41,371 nt of DNA, taken from NCBI RefSeq assembly GCF_003201565.1, contig NZ_QJJP01000025.1, positions 1 to 41,371 of the forward strand. Direction: 5' to 3'. The stretch is from Nitrosomonas sp. Nm84. GTDB taxonomy: Bacteria; Pseudomonadota; Gammaproteobacteria; Burkholderiales; Nitrosomonadaceae. The translations under genes and the position numbers were made by a program. The notes beneath the pieces are model-generated. The model saw nothing but the letters and a program-made list of their open reading frames with translations. It had not been told where the DNA came from and ran no database searches. Positions 16,976 to 25,191 of this stretch are shown here, one piece after another. Numbering within the stretch: the first letter of the stretch is position 1; each line of letters opens with the position of its first letter.

Positions 16976-19075
16976 CTATTGCCAACTATAGAAAGCGGAC
17001 AGAAAAACAAAGCTGACCATCTGATTGGTGTCCTGAGTTAATTTTGTGCCGTCGGTATAGCGCCAATTCCAAGTCCACTCATTGGTTTTGAAGTGATCGA
17101 GGATGTAATCCAGTCGCAGCCCCAGGTTTTTGCGCATCTCGTATTTTGCATGCAATCTCAAGCTGCCATATTGCGTTGAAATGTTGGGCACTGTGTTGAT
17201 TTGCGGGTCGAGAATAACTTTCTGGTTGAATTTGTTTGTGAAATCCGAATAGAGTAAGCTTGCGCCGGTTTCAAGCTTGTCAGTGGGTTTGCCATTGATA
17301 TCCAATCCAAAAGAAGTACCGATATCCTGCAGGTTGGCGTTCCAGACTTCGCGGAATCCGTTATCCGTAATAGGATTTCTGGATGTCTGGTCAATATGCG
17401 TTTCGTTCCTGGAGAACCAGGCGGTTGCTTGCCATGCCTCGGAGAAGGTATAGGTGGCGTCCAGTGAATAGTTTCGTGCCGAGCCTTTCCGTAGCCCTAA
17501 ATCCGAGCCGGCGCGATGACCATAGTTATCGCGCGATTCATCAATGGCCAATTGCAGTGATAGCGATTCAATGGGGTCCCAATTAGCCATTAAGCGTATC
17601 TTGTCGCGCGCGCGGTCCGCGAGATTGAAGGGCGCAATCAGATTGAAGAAAGGGTCGCCTGTGCCTGTTGTGTTGGTGAAAAAGCTGGAACCGAAGCGAT
17701 CACTATGAATATAGGCAATGGTGCCGGTTATGGTTTCCGATAATGAGCGGCGCAATTCAGCGCGATAAGAGATTTCATCGGTGCGGTGCCGATGGCTGGT
17801 ATTCGTTGCAAAACCGCCGCGATCCCGATGATCATGGTCGATGCTGCCAATCAGGCGAAAATCTTTGGGTAATGCGTAGCTTGCTTCAAATTTGCTGGTA
17901 ATTGTCCTGAAAGAACGTGGATTATTAAACCCGTGCCAACTATTGCCATTCAAGTCTAGTAAGGTTGCCATCGGATTATAGAGTAATACGGGTGTTTTAT
18001 CATCGCGGTCCTCAAAACGAAAATTGGTATTGATGGATAACTTGGCAAGCGGTCTGGCTGTGAGCCCGGCTTGCAGCAAAGCAGTATCAATGCGGCCACC
18101 TAGATTGGCGCCAACGCCCGGTGCGGAAAATAGTGTGGGAGAGAAACTATCCGTTTGCGTGGCGCGAGTGTAAGCAGCTTTGAATGTGCCGCGTGTGCTG
18201 GGGGTGAAGTTGTAGCCGCCCGCCAGAAATGCCTGGTGTGATTGATTATCAGGGGCTAATGCAATAGGGGAAAATGCGCTGGGTGCATAGATGCCGCCCA
18301 CGTCACTGCCGCCTGTGACATTCAATACCGAGTTTTTGTTGTTATACATGGTGCCATAGTAGCCGCCGGATAATTGTAGCTGTTTGCCGACGTAATCCAG
18401 CGAGGCGCCGAATTGGCGTATGGTCGAATTAATCGGTTCGGGGATGAATTCAAAGCCGCCAACAGCTCTGGGGCCCGGTGCGCCGAGCCGATTGCCGCGC
18501 CCAAACAGGCGCGCGCCATCTTTGTCTTCATTGCGGAAATGCAATTGGAATTCCAGGTTGCCCGGTAGGAATTTATTGTAGCCGAATCCAATCGATTGGC
18601 GCTCTGTCTTGAGTTGGGCCGGATCTCCGGAAGTCGGGGAGGTGGGCACGTGAACATCGGCAGTGCCGATGCCGGTAACCGCCGTATTGACAGTGAAAGG
18701 TTCATATCGCGGCGTCTGGCTGTAGTCGATAAAGTAGCCCCAGTTGCCTTGTTTATTGTGTTCAAACCGAACATCACGATTTTGTAATCCCAGATTGCGG
18801 CCCAGTAGTTTGAGCCAGGTTCCGGTTTCGTCATTGCGTCGTACAATGTCTACGTTAAAAATACCATAGGGCCCTTCATTGCGCAGGCCGGTATATTGGC
18901 CAAAACGGGCATTATCGTTAAACAGATAACCTGCGCCAAAGTTGACGGTGCTTTTAGGTTTTGTAAGTTCCTTAATTGGATCATGATCCGATGACCAGGC
19001 AGGTGCATTAATCAATACGAGCGTTACGGCAATGATTGATTGAGGAAATTTGTCTTTCAATATGCGGATGTTCAT
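16976..19075 (-). CDS. mtrB: MtrB/PioB-family decaheme-associated outer-membrane beta-barrel
   Basis: A 699-residue outer-membrane barrel that in characterised systems sheathes a decaheme cytochrome so that electrons cross the outer membrane. Residues 1-28 form a signal peptide (ending PAWSS). The mature start KSTVNFGAGYLFNDNARFGQYTGL is characteristic of MtrB/PioB, and the rest is a long series of amphipathic strands. The protein has no cysteine, so it lacks the N-terminal CxxC seen in Shewanella MtrB, as do several PioB-type homologues. It ends in Trp-Gln rather than a terminal aromatic. A ribosome binding site (AAGGGA) precedes the start, 16 bp after the decaheme cytochrome gene. The 3' end faces the catalase gene. 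Confidence 0.87.
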   Translation of the reverse strand: MNIRILKDKFPQSIIAVTLVLINAPAWSSDHDPIKELTKPKSTVNFGAGYLFNDNARFGQYTGLRNEGPYGIFNVDIVRRNDETGTWLKLLGRNLGLQNRDVRFEHNKQGNWGYFIDYSQTPRYEPFTVNTAVTGIGTADVHVPTSPTSGDPAQLKTERQSIGFGYNKFLPGNLEFQLHFRNEDKDGARLFGRGNRLGAPGPRAVGGFEFIPEPINSTIRQFGASLDYVGKQLQLSGGYYGTMYNNKNSVLNVTGGSDVGGIYAPSAFSPIALAPDNQSHQAFLAGGYNFTPSTRGTFKAAYTRATQTDSFSPTLFSAPGVGANLGGRIDTALLQAGLTARPLAKLSINTNFRFEDRDDKTPVLLYNPMATLLDLNGNSWHGFNNPRSFRTITSKFEASYALPKDFRLIGSIDHDHRDRGGFATNTSHRHRTDEISYRAELRRSLSETITGTIAYIHSDRFGSSFFTNTTGTGDPFFNLIAPFNLADRARDKIRLMANWDPIESLSLQLAIDESRDNYGHRAGSDLGLRKGSARNYSLDATYTFSEAWQATAWFSRNETHIDQTSRNPITDNGFREVWNANLQDIGTSFGLDINGKPTDKLETGASLLYSDFTNKFNQKVILDPQINTVPNISTQYGSLRLHAKYEMRKNLGLRLDYILDHFKTNEWTWNWRYTDGTKLTQDTNQMVSFVFLSAFYSWQ

Positions 19076-19091
19076 TGTGATATCCCTTCAA

Positions 19092-20042
19092 TCAGCGTTG
19101 AAACATACTTTCATTGCGTACATTTTCATGATTGTTGCTGCCATGAACTTGGGTATGGCAATTGAGGCAACCCCTGGCCAAGGTATTTCTGGCGTATGAC
19201 CCCGTCAATGTTCCGGAGCTGCCCTGATGGGTATTGGGTTCATGGCACTCTTGACACAAAAATGGCGAACGTGATCTCAGCAGATTGGGCGCAGTGGTGC
19301 CATGCGGATTGTGGCAAATGGCGCAATTTTCTTGTGCGGGCGGATGGTTATAAACAAATGGCCCGCGTTTTTCCATATGGCAGGTGAAACAGGTGTCATT
19401 GACATTGTCACGCACCATGTTGCTGGGTCCGGCAGAACCGTGCGGGTTGTGGCAATCGGAACAAATCACCTTGCCTTCACGGATGGGATGGCGGGAAGGG
19501 CGGTTAATCAGTGTGCGCAACTCTTTGTGGCAGTTAAAGCACACTTCTGCCTGGGTGATACGGTTGCGTACTTTGTCTTGCTCGGTATGTATTTGGTGGC
19601 AAGCCGTGCAAGCCGTATCGCGATTGGCATGCAAGCTGCCAGCCCAGTGCATGCGCTTGCCGCCTTGGTGGCATGCTAAGCAAGCTGCATTGCGTTCCTC
19701 AACGGGGTTGCGTGAATTCTTTCCGAAAGTCCGCTCAGGCATGAGTGCTTTGTCAGGGGAATCGACATGATTATTGCCTTCGCCATGACAGCTGGTGCAT
19801 GTGGGAGTGCGATGATCCGCAACCGTGCCATGTTTGGTTTTTCCAATGCCAAGTATTGGCCTGTCACTATTTTCATCATGGCACACTGTGCATTTACCAT
19901 CTCCCCTGAGTACATAGTCCGGCGGCGGATCGTCATCATCAAGATCGTCTTCTGCGAGCACATGTTGAGACAGTAGCGTGATACCGGATATGAGGGTGAT
20001 GACCAATAGCCATGGCCGAATAGTGTATACATTGCTTAACAT
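19092..20042 (-). CDS. mtrA: decaheme c-type cytochrome, MtrA/DmsE family
   Basis: A 316-residue exported cytochrome with exactly ten CxxCH motifs beginning at residues 51, 82, 121, 145, 168, 194, 218, 240, 263 and 292. That number, spacing and length match the MtrA/DmsE/PioA family. Residues 1-30 form a signal peptide, and an unusual acidic run (EDDLDDDD) follows at the mature N-terminus. MtrA-type proteins form a wire inside the MtrB barrel, carrying electrons between periplasm and cell exterior. The barrel gene follows by 16 bp, so the pair is an operon. No extracellular OmcA/MtrC-type cytochrome is in the window, so the external partner or mineral is unknown; the flow could be inward (PioAB-like) or outward. 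Confidence 0.92.
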   Translation of the reverse strand: MLSNVYTIRPWLLVITLISGITLLSQHVLAEDDLDDDDPPPDYVLRGDGKCTVCHDENSDRPILGIGKTKHGTVADHRTPTCTSCHGEGNNHVDSPDKALMPERTFGKNSRNPVEERNAACLACHQGGKRMHWAGSLHANRDTACTACHQIHTEQDKVRNRITQAEVCFNCHKELRTLINRPSRHPIREGKVICSDCHNPHGSAGPSNMVRDNVNDTCFTCHMEKRGPFVYNHPPAQENCAICHNPHGTTAPNLLRSRSPFLCQECHEPNTHQGSSGTLTGSYARNTLARGCLNCHTQVHGSNNHENVRNESMFQR

Positions 20043-20361
20043 GCTTACCCACCCCTAAATTGGTTATTAACCACAGAATCATTGGTGAGTGCATTATTGG
20101 TTATGCAGTCAAAATTCTCGGTGAGTTTTCACACAGGAATGGAAGTGTTGGTGCTAGTCTGATCAATCAAGATGCTTTCCTGATCGGATTTGGCTGGTTA
20201 CTTTACGAAATGGAGAATGAAGGTGCTGTAAGACGAAGATGATTTTCTGTTTGGAAAACTTTTAGCTTCCGTATAGTATACAAAAGGCGGGCTTTTTATA
20301 GGGCACTGGATATAGCATATTACGGCTAAACCCGCTTTAATTTCCTAGGATCTATTTTTAA
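20043..20361. other. intergenic interval upstream of mtrA
   Basis: About 319 bp without a convincing gene. It must contain the promoter of the minus-strand mtrAB pair near 20045-20150, but I could not identify convincing -35 and -10 hexamers. The left-to-right TTG-initiated frame at 20060-20242 has no recognisable homology or ribosome binding site. The far end holds the hairpin listed at 20281-20338. Confidence 0.5.
20281..20338 (-). terminator. possible terminator of the 20362-21414 gene
   Basis: Read on the minus strand, AAAGCGGGTTTA and a downstream complementary block (TAAAAAGCCCGCCTTT) can pair with small bulges around a loop of roughly 30 nt and end in CTTTTG. The long loop makes it a weak prediction. 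It lies about 25 bp past the stop of the exported-protein gene. Confidence 0.35.
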
Positions 20362-21414
20362 TTAATTTTCACTGGCAATTGGCGCCACTTTGAGCTTCAA
20401 GTCTTTATTTATCCGTTGAAGGCGTTTGATCATTTCTTTTCTCATTTGCTCTCGACCTATCGAGTGCTTCAGGCTACTGCCCATGCCATCAACCTGATCG
20501 GTAGAACTGCGAATGGAATAAAACACCAGGGTACCGTTCTTATAGGGCAGGCCGCTCATTGCTATATGGCTGGAGTTGTAGGAGTGTCCCACATAAAATT
20601 GCCGCGACAGAACAATGCCACCTTTCTCACTTATTGCTATTAGTCGATGGATCAGAATCGCGGTAGGTCGACCTTCGACGTGACGATTCAACCACAGAAA
20701 TTGTTCATTTATTTTTGGAGGCAATGTGGTTGGGTAGTTCAGCCAGGCTTGCTGCAATTCAGGGAAGTATTGCGCCAACGCCTTACTATTGATTGCGGCA
20801 ATGCGAAGTTCAGCACCAGGGTCGGTACTGCTCCTTTGTCGATCATAAGCTGCAATTCCTGCTAACCCCCTTTTTCTATAAGCTATAAACCGTTGCAACA
20901 GAAATTCCCGATATATTTCATTGGCGGCTTTTAAAAGAGTTTTATTATCCGCGCCTTGCAGATCAATTTTGAATGATTTTAACCTCTCAAATTCATGCTT
21001 TGAAAGGTTAAATGAATCTCCTGGTTTGGCGTTTAGAAAGCTCTTAGCTTCGCCAAGCTGTTCGTTGCTAAATCCGAATTGCTCAAAACTGCGAAGATCA
21101 GCATTTTCTGACAGCGGGCCACTGGCTATGAGGCCACTTTCAGTGTAAGTTAGATTACCTAACTTAATGTAATCAGCTATTTTGGTTAGTGCTACCGGTA
21201 TTAGCATTGCTAGACCAATTCCAAGTTCTTTTTTGCTTGCTTCATTAACTTCGTAACTAACGATTTTGCCTTGCTCAAGCTGCTTTATTTGAGCAGGGCT
21301 GATATTGAAATTTTGTAAAGCTTGTTGAGGAGAAGGAATTTCCTGAGCATAAACAGTTAAATTCAAGGAACAAATAAAAAATAATGAAAGTACAAGCACC
21401 TTGTTGATTAACAT
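20362..21414 (-). CDS. exported protein of unknown function
   Basis: 350 residues from ATG 21414, which has CGGAG 5 bases upstream and begins a clear signal peptide (LINKVLVLSLFFICSLNLTVYA, cleavage near YAQ). The longer frame to 21462 lacks these. The body is mixed: PSPQQALQNFNISPAQIKQLEQG near the start, one hydrophobic segment (LGIGLAMLIPVALTK), a helical middle (YREFLLQRFIAYRKRGLAGIAAYDR) and a C-terminal region with VLSRQFYVGHSYNSSH and VFYSIRSSTDQVDG. I recognise no domain. It is probably periplasmic. It has its own intergenic gaps on both sides, so is probably transcribed alone. Confidence 0.7.
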   Translation of the reverse strand: MLINKVLVLSLFFICSLNLTVYAQEIPSPQQALQNFNISPAQIKQLEQGKIVSYEVNEASKKELGIGLAMLIPVALTKIADYIKLGNLTYTESGLIASGPLSENADLRSFEQFGFSNEQLGEAKSFLNAKPGDSFNLSKHEFERLKSFKIDLQGADNKTLLKAANEIYREFLLQRFIAYRKRGLAGIAAYDRQRSSTDPGAELRIAAINSKALAQYFPELQQAWLNYPTTLPPKINEQFLWLNRHVEGRPTAILIHRLIAISEKGGIVLSRQFYVGHSYNSSHIAMSGLPYKNGTLVFYSIRSSTDQVDGMGSSLKHSIGREQMRKEMIKRLQRINKDLKLKVAPIASEN

Positions 21415-21718
21415 ACACACTCCGATATAGTCTTTAAGGGTTAGCAATTTAGAATCAATCAATTGGCTTTCTTGTATGCTCTTGAACTGAGTTCATTCCC
21501 CCCAGATGAGTATAATTTGAGCCCTTTGCAAAATACATGGTACTACCTGAAGCGCCTTCAGTTCAGATTTTTTTCGTGGAGTCCAAAGTTTCATAACATG
21601 AAGATATGAAATGGGGATGAAGATGGAATGATGGTGTAACCAACCTATTGAGTGGCGAGCTGGGCTATACCATGAGTCAATGGGCTTCATTTTTGATGAG
21701 ACACTTCAGTGGAAATGT

Positions 21719-22786
21719 TTAGGGACTGCTGGTGTCATTACGATGCTCCTGCCTTGACGCTGCAAATATTTCCCAGACAACCATAAACATGGCTGCGATG
21801 GCCGGGCCGATGACAAGGCCGTTGAGTCCAAACATCTGAAGGCCACCGAGTGTAGAGATTAGCACAACATAGTTAGGCAACTTGGTATCCTTGCCTACTA
21901 AAGCAGGGCGCAAGAAATTATCTGCCATTCCCATTACGAGAGCGCCGAAGGTGATCAAAACCAAGCCCTGCCATATGGCACCAGTCGCCAGTAGATAAAT
22001 CGCCACGGGTAGCCAGACCAGACTGGCTCCGATTGCAGGCAGTAGTGAAAGAAAGGCCATTATCACGCCCCATAGCAGCGGTGCGTGAATTCCCAGAAAC
22101 CAGAAAATCAAGCCGCCGAGCATGCCTTGCAGTACAGCCACCAAAATACCGCCTTTAACCGTGGCACGAACGGCCGTGGTGAACTTGGCAAAGAGTGCGC
22201 GCTGCTGCTCGGCATGCAATGGGACTGCCTTCTTGATATTGTTGAACAATGCATTCCCATCTCGCAGAAAAAAGAACAGCAGATATAACATGATACAAAA
22301 ATTGACGACGAAGTGAAATGTGAATTGACCGATGTTGAGGATCTGTGTCGCCAGAAACTGGCTACCCTGTCGAAGACCGGCGGTCAGTTTTTCCTGCACC
22401 GCACCAAGGTTCGTTAGTCCCAATTGCGCCATCATATTTTGAATCGAAGCGGGTAAAGCATCCCAGACCTGATGAAAGTAGAGACCAAAATCCAGTTTGT
22501 TGGAATGAATCATGTCATACAGGCTGGCAGCCTCCTGCATTAAAGACGTGGCAATCACCGTCAATGGCAGAATTACTAATACAATGATAATTAGGATTGT
22601 AGTAAGCGCAGCGGCACTTGGGCTTTGTTGCATTGGCCCTGATAATCGCCGAAACAGCGGCGCAAACACAATGGCCATCACTGTTCCCCAAAGAATCGCA
22701 CCGAAAAATGGCCATAATATCCAAGCGAAGGCCAACGAAGCTGTAACGAGAAGCAACAGGAAAGTCTTCTCTTCGAATCTGTGCAT
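21719..22786 (-). CDS. AI-2E family transporter (PerM/TqsA-like membrane protein)
   Basis: A 355-residue inner-membrane protein with about eight hydrophobic segments in the pattern of the AI-2E_transport family: two N-terminal helices (LLLLVTASLAFAWILWPFFGAILWG), a periplasmic or cytoplasmic helical insert (about 75-150), then helices with PLLWGVIMAFLSLLPAIGASLVWLP and a final LNGLVIGPAIAAMFMVVWEI. The GPxLVGKDTKLPNYVVLISTLGG segment is a family hallmark. Family members have been linked to autoinducer-2 export, sodium/proton exchange or unknown roles, so the substrate is not predictable. A ribosome binding site AAGGAA precedes the start. Upstream on the same strand, after about 148 bp, lies the YqjE-like cluster. 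Confidence 0.88.
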   Translation of the reverse strand: MHRFEEKTFLLLLVTASLAFAWILWPFFGAILWGTVMAIVFAPLFRRLSGPMQQSPSAAALTTILIIIVLVILPLTVIATSLMQEAASLYDMIHSNKLDFGLYFHQVWDALPASIQNMMAQLGLTNLGAVQEKLTAGLRQGSQFLATQILNIGQFTFHFVVNFCIMLYLLFFFLRDGNALFNNIKKAVPLHAEQQRALFAKFTTAVRATVKGGILVAVLQGMLGGLIFWFLGIHAPLLWGVIMAFLSLLPAIGASLVWLPVAIYLLATGAIWQGLVLITFGALVMGMADNFLRPALVGKDTKLPNYVVLISTLGGLQMFGLNGLVIGPAIAAMFMVVWEIFAASRQEHRNDTSSP

Positions 22787-22934
22787 ACTAATTTCCTTTC
22801 AGTTGCTATCACTTCCCGATAATAATCGGGTATCCAATACTTCATCCATGGCACTGTCAGCAATAGTGCTGCAACAGATTGCATTTGCTAAAGGTCGAAT
22901 GAATGACTATGGCAACAAACATTGATAATGCTTA

Positions 22935-23294
22935 CTATGATTCCGTTTGTTTCATGGAATCGCGAAATGTTGTATATAACGCATTGATCGTGGCCAGTTG
23001 GTTTAGCGCACTCATTAAGGTCTTAGTAATGTCTGTAGTTTCTGCAGCTTGAGGTTTTTCGCTAGCGTCATTCGGTTTGAAAGACTTTCTCTTAGTCAGT
23101 TCACCGAGGACAAATCCGATACCGCCTGCTAATAGCAAACTTGCCGGAGCAGTCATTTGCTGTTGTGTTTTCTGAATAAGGGTATCAGCACGGATAATAA
23201 CCATACGTTGACGTTGCAACGCTTGCAATTCCGCATCCTTGATTTGTGTTGCTAAAGATTTCGTTTCGTTTCCGTTCAGAATAGTATCTGTCAT
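22935..23294 (-). CDS. small YqjK-like envelope protein
   Basis: 119 residues from ATG 23294, whose A is shared with the stop of the preceding YqjE-like gene (TGATG), a coupled start. The longer frame to 23396 would overlap that gene by 100 bp and is rejected. The protein has a long polar helix (about 10-50), a short hydrophobic segment with small residues (LLLAGGIGFVLGELTKR) and a helical tail. Position as third member after DUF883 and YqjE-like genes matches the yqjD-yqjE-yqjK arrangement of enteric bacteria, but sequence evidence for YqjK itself is thin. Confidence 0.62.
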   Translation of the reverse strand: MTDTILNGNETKSLATQIKDAELQALQRQRMVIIRADTLIQKTQQQMTAPASLLLAGGIGFVLGELTKRKSFKPNDASEKPQAAETTDITKTLMSALNQLATINALYTTFRDSMKQTES

Positions 23295-23740
23295 CAGGAT
23301 TCCTCGCTGTTTCTGGGTGCAGACGACATGGATCGAAGCGTGCGAAAGGTTGCTGGGAATCGCAAATAATAGCCTTTGCTTCTTATCACGCCCCATAGAA
23401 CCAGAGCAAGCAGTAGATTTAAAACGACGGTTAGCAGTATTAACAGGATGTGATCTGTCAGGATCTCATATCGGTCCAGCGCCAATATGACAGCCGCTAG
23501 GAATCCTAGCCACGCGACACTCAGCAAAACGACGATCATTATACCGGCTACAATAATGACCACTAAACTATTGCCCGCCTGTTGTGCTTCGAGTGCCGCG
23601 AGCCGGAAGTGCGCGTGACTCAATTCACGCAATTCATCCCATAACGACTGTACATCATCCGTTACGCTGGACTCATTTTTAGAATGACCATCCGCCGCAG
23701 CTTGCTCAGGTACCTCATTTTTTATCGCATTTGAATCCAT
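23294..23740 (-). CDS. phage holin family / YqjE-like membrane protein
   Basis: A 148-residue protein with a polar N-terminus, an amphipathic helix (LWDELRELSHAHFRLAALEAQQAGNSL) and two membrane segments (about 62-90 and 98-122). The helix-then-two-membrane-segment layout and the LAALEAQ signature match the Phage_holin_3_6/YqjE family. Despite the name these are chromosomal stress-associated envelope proteins and not lysis holins; no phage genes are near. It follows the DUF883 gene by 12 bp and is coupled to the next gene, so it is part of a yqjDEK-like operon. Confidence 0.75.
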   Translation of the reverse strand: MDSNAIKNEVPEQAAADGHSKNESSVTDDVQSLWDELRELSHAHFRLAALEAQQAGNSLVVIIVAGIMIVVLLSVAWLGFLAAVILALDRYEILTDHILLILLTVVLNLLLALVLWGVIRSKGYYLRFPATFRTLRSMSSAPRNSEES

Positions 23741-23752
23741 CTTATTTCGCGA

Positions 23753-24064
23753 TTATTTCAATAACCTGCTCAGAAGAAAACCCACTCCTACCGCAATACT
23801 TACCGATGTGATTGGGTTTTTGCGAATATAAATGGTACATTCCTTCATCAGTCGCTGCTCAGCATGTCTTAGTTGATCTCCTTTATCAACAATTTTATCA
23901 GCGGCTTGATTAGTTACCTGGGTGGCCTTATTAACCGCTTCATGCGCGAGATCATTCAATTCATCTCCTTTATCAACAATTTTATCTGCGACCTGATGGG
24001 TGGCATGAGTAGCTTTATCGATAGCTTCATGTGCTAAATGAGATGCTTTGTTTACAGTTTCCAT
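23753..24064 (-). CDS. DUF883/YqjD-like protein with internal 29-residue duplication
   Basis: A 103-residue protein of heptad-like helices with a C-terminal membrane anchor. Two near-identical blocks of about 29 residues run head to tail: LAHEAIDKATHATHQVADK and the second LAHEAVNKATQVTNQAADK, each followed by IVDKGD. The C-terminus (RKNPITSVSIAVGVGFLLSRLLK) is the DUF883/ElaB/YqjD signature anchor, which in enteric bacteria ties stationary-phase ribosomes to the membrane. The upstream paralogue at 24136-24411 has one block only. A ribosome binding site GAGGAA precedes the start. Confidence 0.78.
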   Translation of the reverse strand: METVNKASHLAHEAIDKATHATHQVADKIVDKGDELNDLAHEAVNKATQVTNQAADKIVDKGDQLRHAEQRLMKECTIYIRKNPITSVSIAVGVGFLLSRLLK

Positions 24065-24135
24065 GTGATGTTCCTCTTATCGTTTATCTGAATCGTGTGT
24101 TATTCAAGACTTACAGATTCATGAGATTTAATGGT

Positions 24136-24411
24136 TTAGCGATTGTTAAACCATTTGCTTAATAGAAACCCCACACCTATCGCGATACCTACCGACGTTA
24201 CTGGATTTTCTCGAACATAATCGGTGGCTTCTTTCATCAATCGCTGCTCGACATGCTTCAATTGATCTCCTTTCTCGCTTACCGTATCAGCAACCTGTTG
24301 AGTGGCTTTGCTAGCCTTATCAACGGCTTTGCTGGTTGCTTTGCTGGCCTTTTCAACGGCTTCGTTTGTAAAATCAGTTACTGTATCTACAACTGTGTCG
24401 ACATTTTTCAT
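24136..24411 (-). CDS. DUF883/YqjD-like protein
   Basis: A 91-residue paralogue of the next gene, sharing KGDQLKHVEQRLMKEATDYVRENPVTSV (in part) and the GFLLS membrane anchor near the C-terminus. The N-terminal half is a repetitive alanine- and lysine-rich helix (EKASKATSKAVDKASKAT). It is likely an inner-membrane protein with a cytoplasmic coiled region. It has its own ribosome binding site (AGAGGT) and is first in the minus-strand YqjDE-like set, separated from its paralogue by about 70 bp. The pair arose by tandem duplication. Confidence 0.78.
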   Translation of the reverse strand: MKNVDTVVDTVTDFTNEAVEKASKATSKAVDKASKATQQVADTVSEKGDQLKHVEQRLMKEATDYVRENPVTSVGIAIGVGFLLSKWFNNR

Positions 24412-24904
24412 AGTAATACCTCTTGGTTTCTATTTAAACCATAAGTTATTTATGGTTCATGGGTTAATGATATTTGATCGATTAACGATGGCAGAACATC
24501 AAGAAATGCAATTGATAAAGGACTTTCAATCATTGTTGTGATCACTAGATCCGGATAATGGAGCGTGTATGATGTCTTCTACACCCCATGAGCAACAATA
24601 TACGTATCACTCAATACAGTCGGTTCGGTAGCGAACGCAGGTAACATTAGAGTTATTGTTACATCTCAGTTAACAACATTTCGGAGACACGAAACACATT
24701 CAATGAACTAATCATGGAACAACAGAAACTACTTACAATTTACACAATAAGTGGAATAGGCCGACCTGCTTATCGATCTGAATTGATAATAGAAATTTCG
24801 CCCGTTAGCCTTAAAAAGGTCAGTACCAAATTGTGAAGGAGCGTCTAGTGGAGCGACGATAAACTATATAATGCTTCAGTAATGTATTCAACAGAAGATT
24901 TGAT
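24412..24904. other. gene-free, AT-rich interval
   Basis: About 490 bp without a supported gene. The promoter of the minus-strand DUF883 gene must lie at its left end. A 40-codon plus-strand frame (24714-24836) has no ribosome binding site and no recognisable homology. I saw no RNA gene. The codon-less, low-complexity look agrees with a decaying region leading into the pseudogene at 24926. Confidence 0.45.
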
Positions 24905-24925
24905 AAATATGTTGAATGGTCAGCA

Positions 24926-25149
24926 ATGATAGTTGCTATCGCCGCGGCGTGGTGTGTCGTAGCCGAGAGAAAAGGTGATCGGATTGGTTTATTTCTACTT
25001 GTAACCTATTATGGTTGATATGGCCTATACCCAGTGTTGCTTGGGCACTAGCGTCAGTGCAAGTAATCTTGGTCGGCTTGAATATAAGAGGTGTACTGAA
25101 GTCTAACAATAATTCTTCCTCACGGATCGGGGCTTTCTCGGTTTGGTGA
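24926..25149 (+). pseudogene. frameshifted small membrane-protein gene (PnuC-like layout)
   Basis: Two adjacent frames join into one membrane protein. From ATG 24926 (with VEWSA open upstream but no start) the text reads MIVAIAAAWCVVAERKGDR then IGLFLLVTYYG and stops at 25016-25018. A -1 step at 25014-25015 continues LIWPIPSVAWALASVQVILV then GLNIRGVLKSN to a TGA at 25147-25149. The joined product resembles small three-helix proteins that start with an EWxGA motif and end with an MQ...IRG motif, related in layout to nicotinamide-mononucleotide transporter-like proteins. Start and frame are both damaged, so it is probably dead; a sequencing error could explain the frameshift but not the missing start. 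Confidence 0.4.
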
Positions 25150-25191
25150 AAAAATTATCCCTCAAAATGAAACAACTTCACTACTGATTTT

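Noticed and set aside
21547..21574. Hairpin CTGAAG-CGC-CTTCAG followed by seven T
   Set aside because: Looks like a plus-strand terminator, but no plus-strand gene lies upstream and it is wrongly oriented for the AI-2E transporter gene.
23295..23396. Extension of the small YqjK-like protein by 34 residues
   Set aside because: It overlaps the YqjE-like gene by 100 bp; the TGATG start at 23294 is preferred.
24714..24836. 40-codon plus-strand frame in the gap before the FUSC gene
   Set aside because: No ribosome binding site, no family resemblance, AT-rich; treated as chance.
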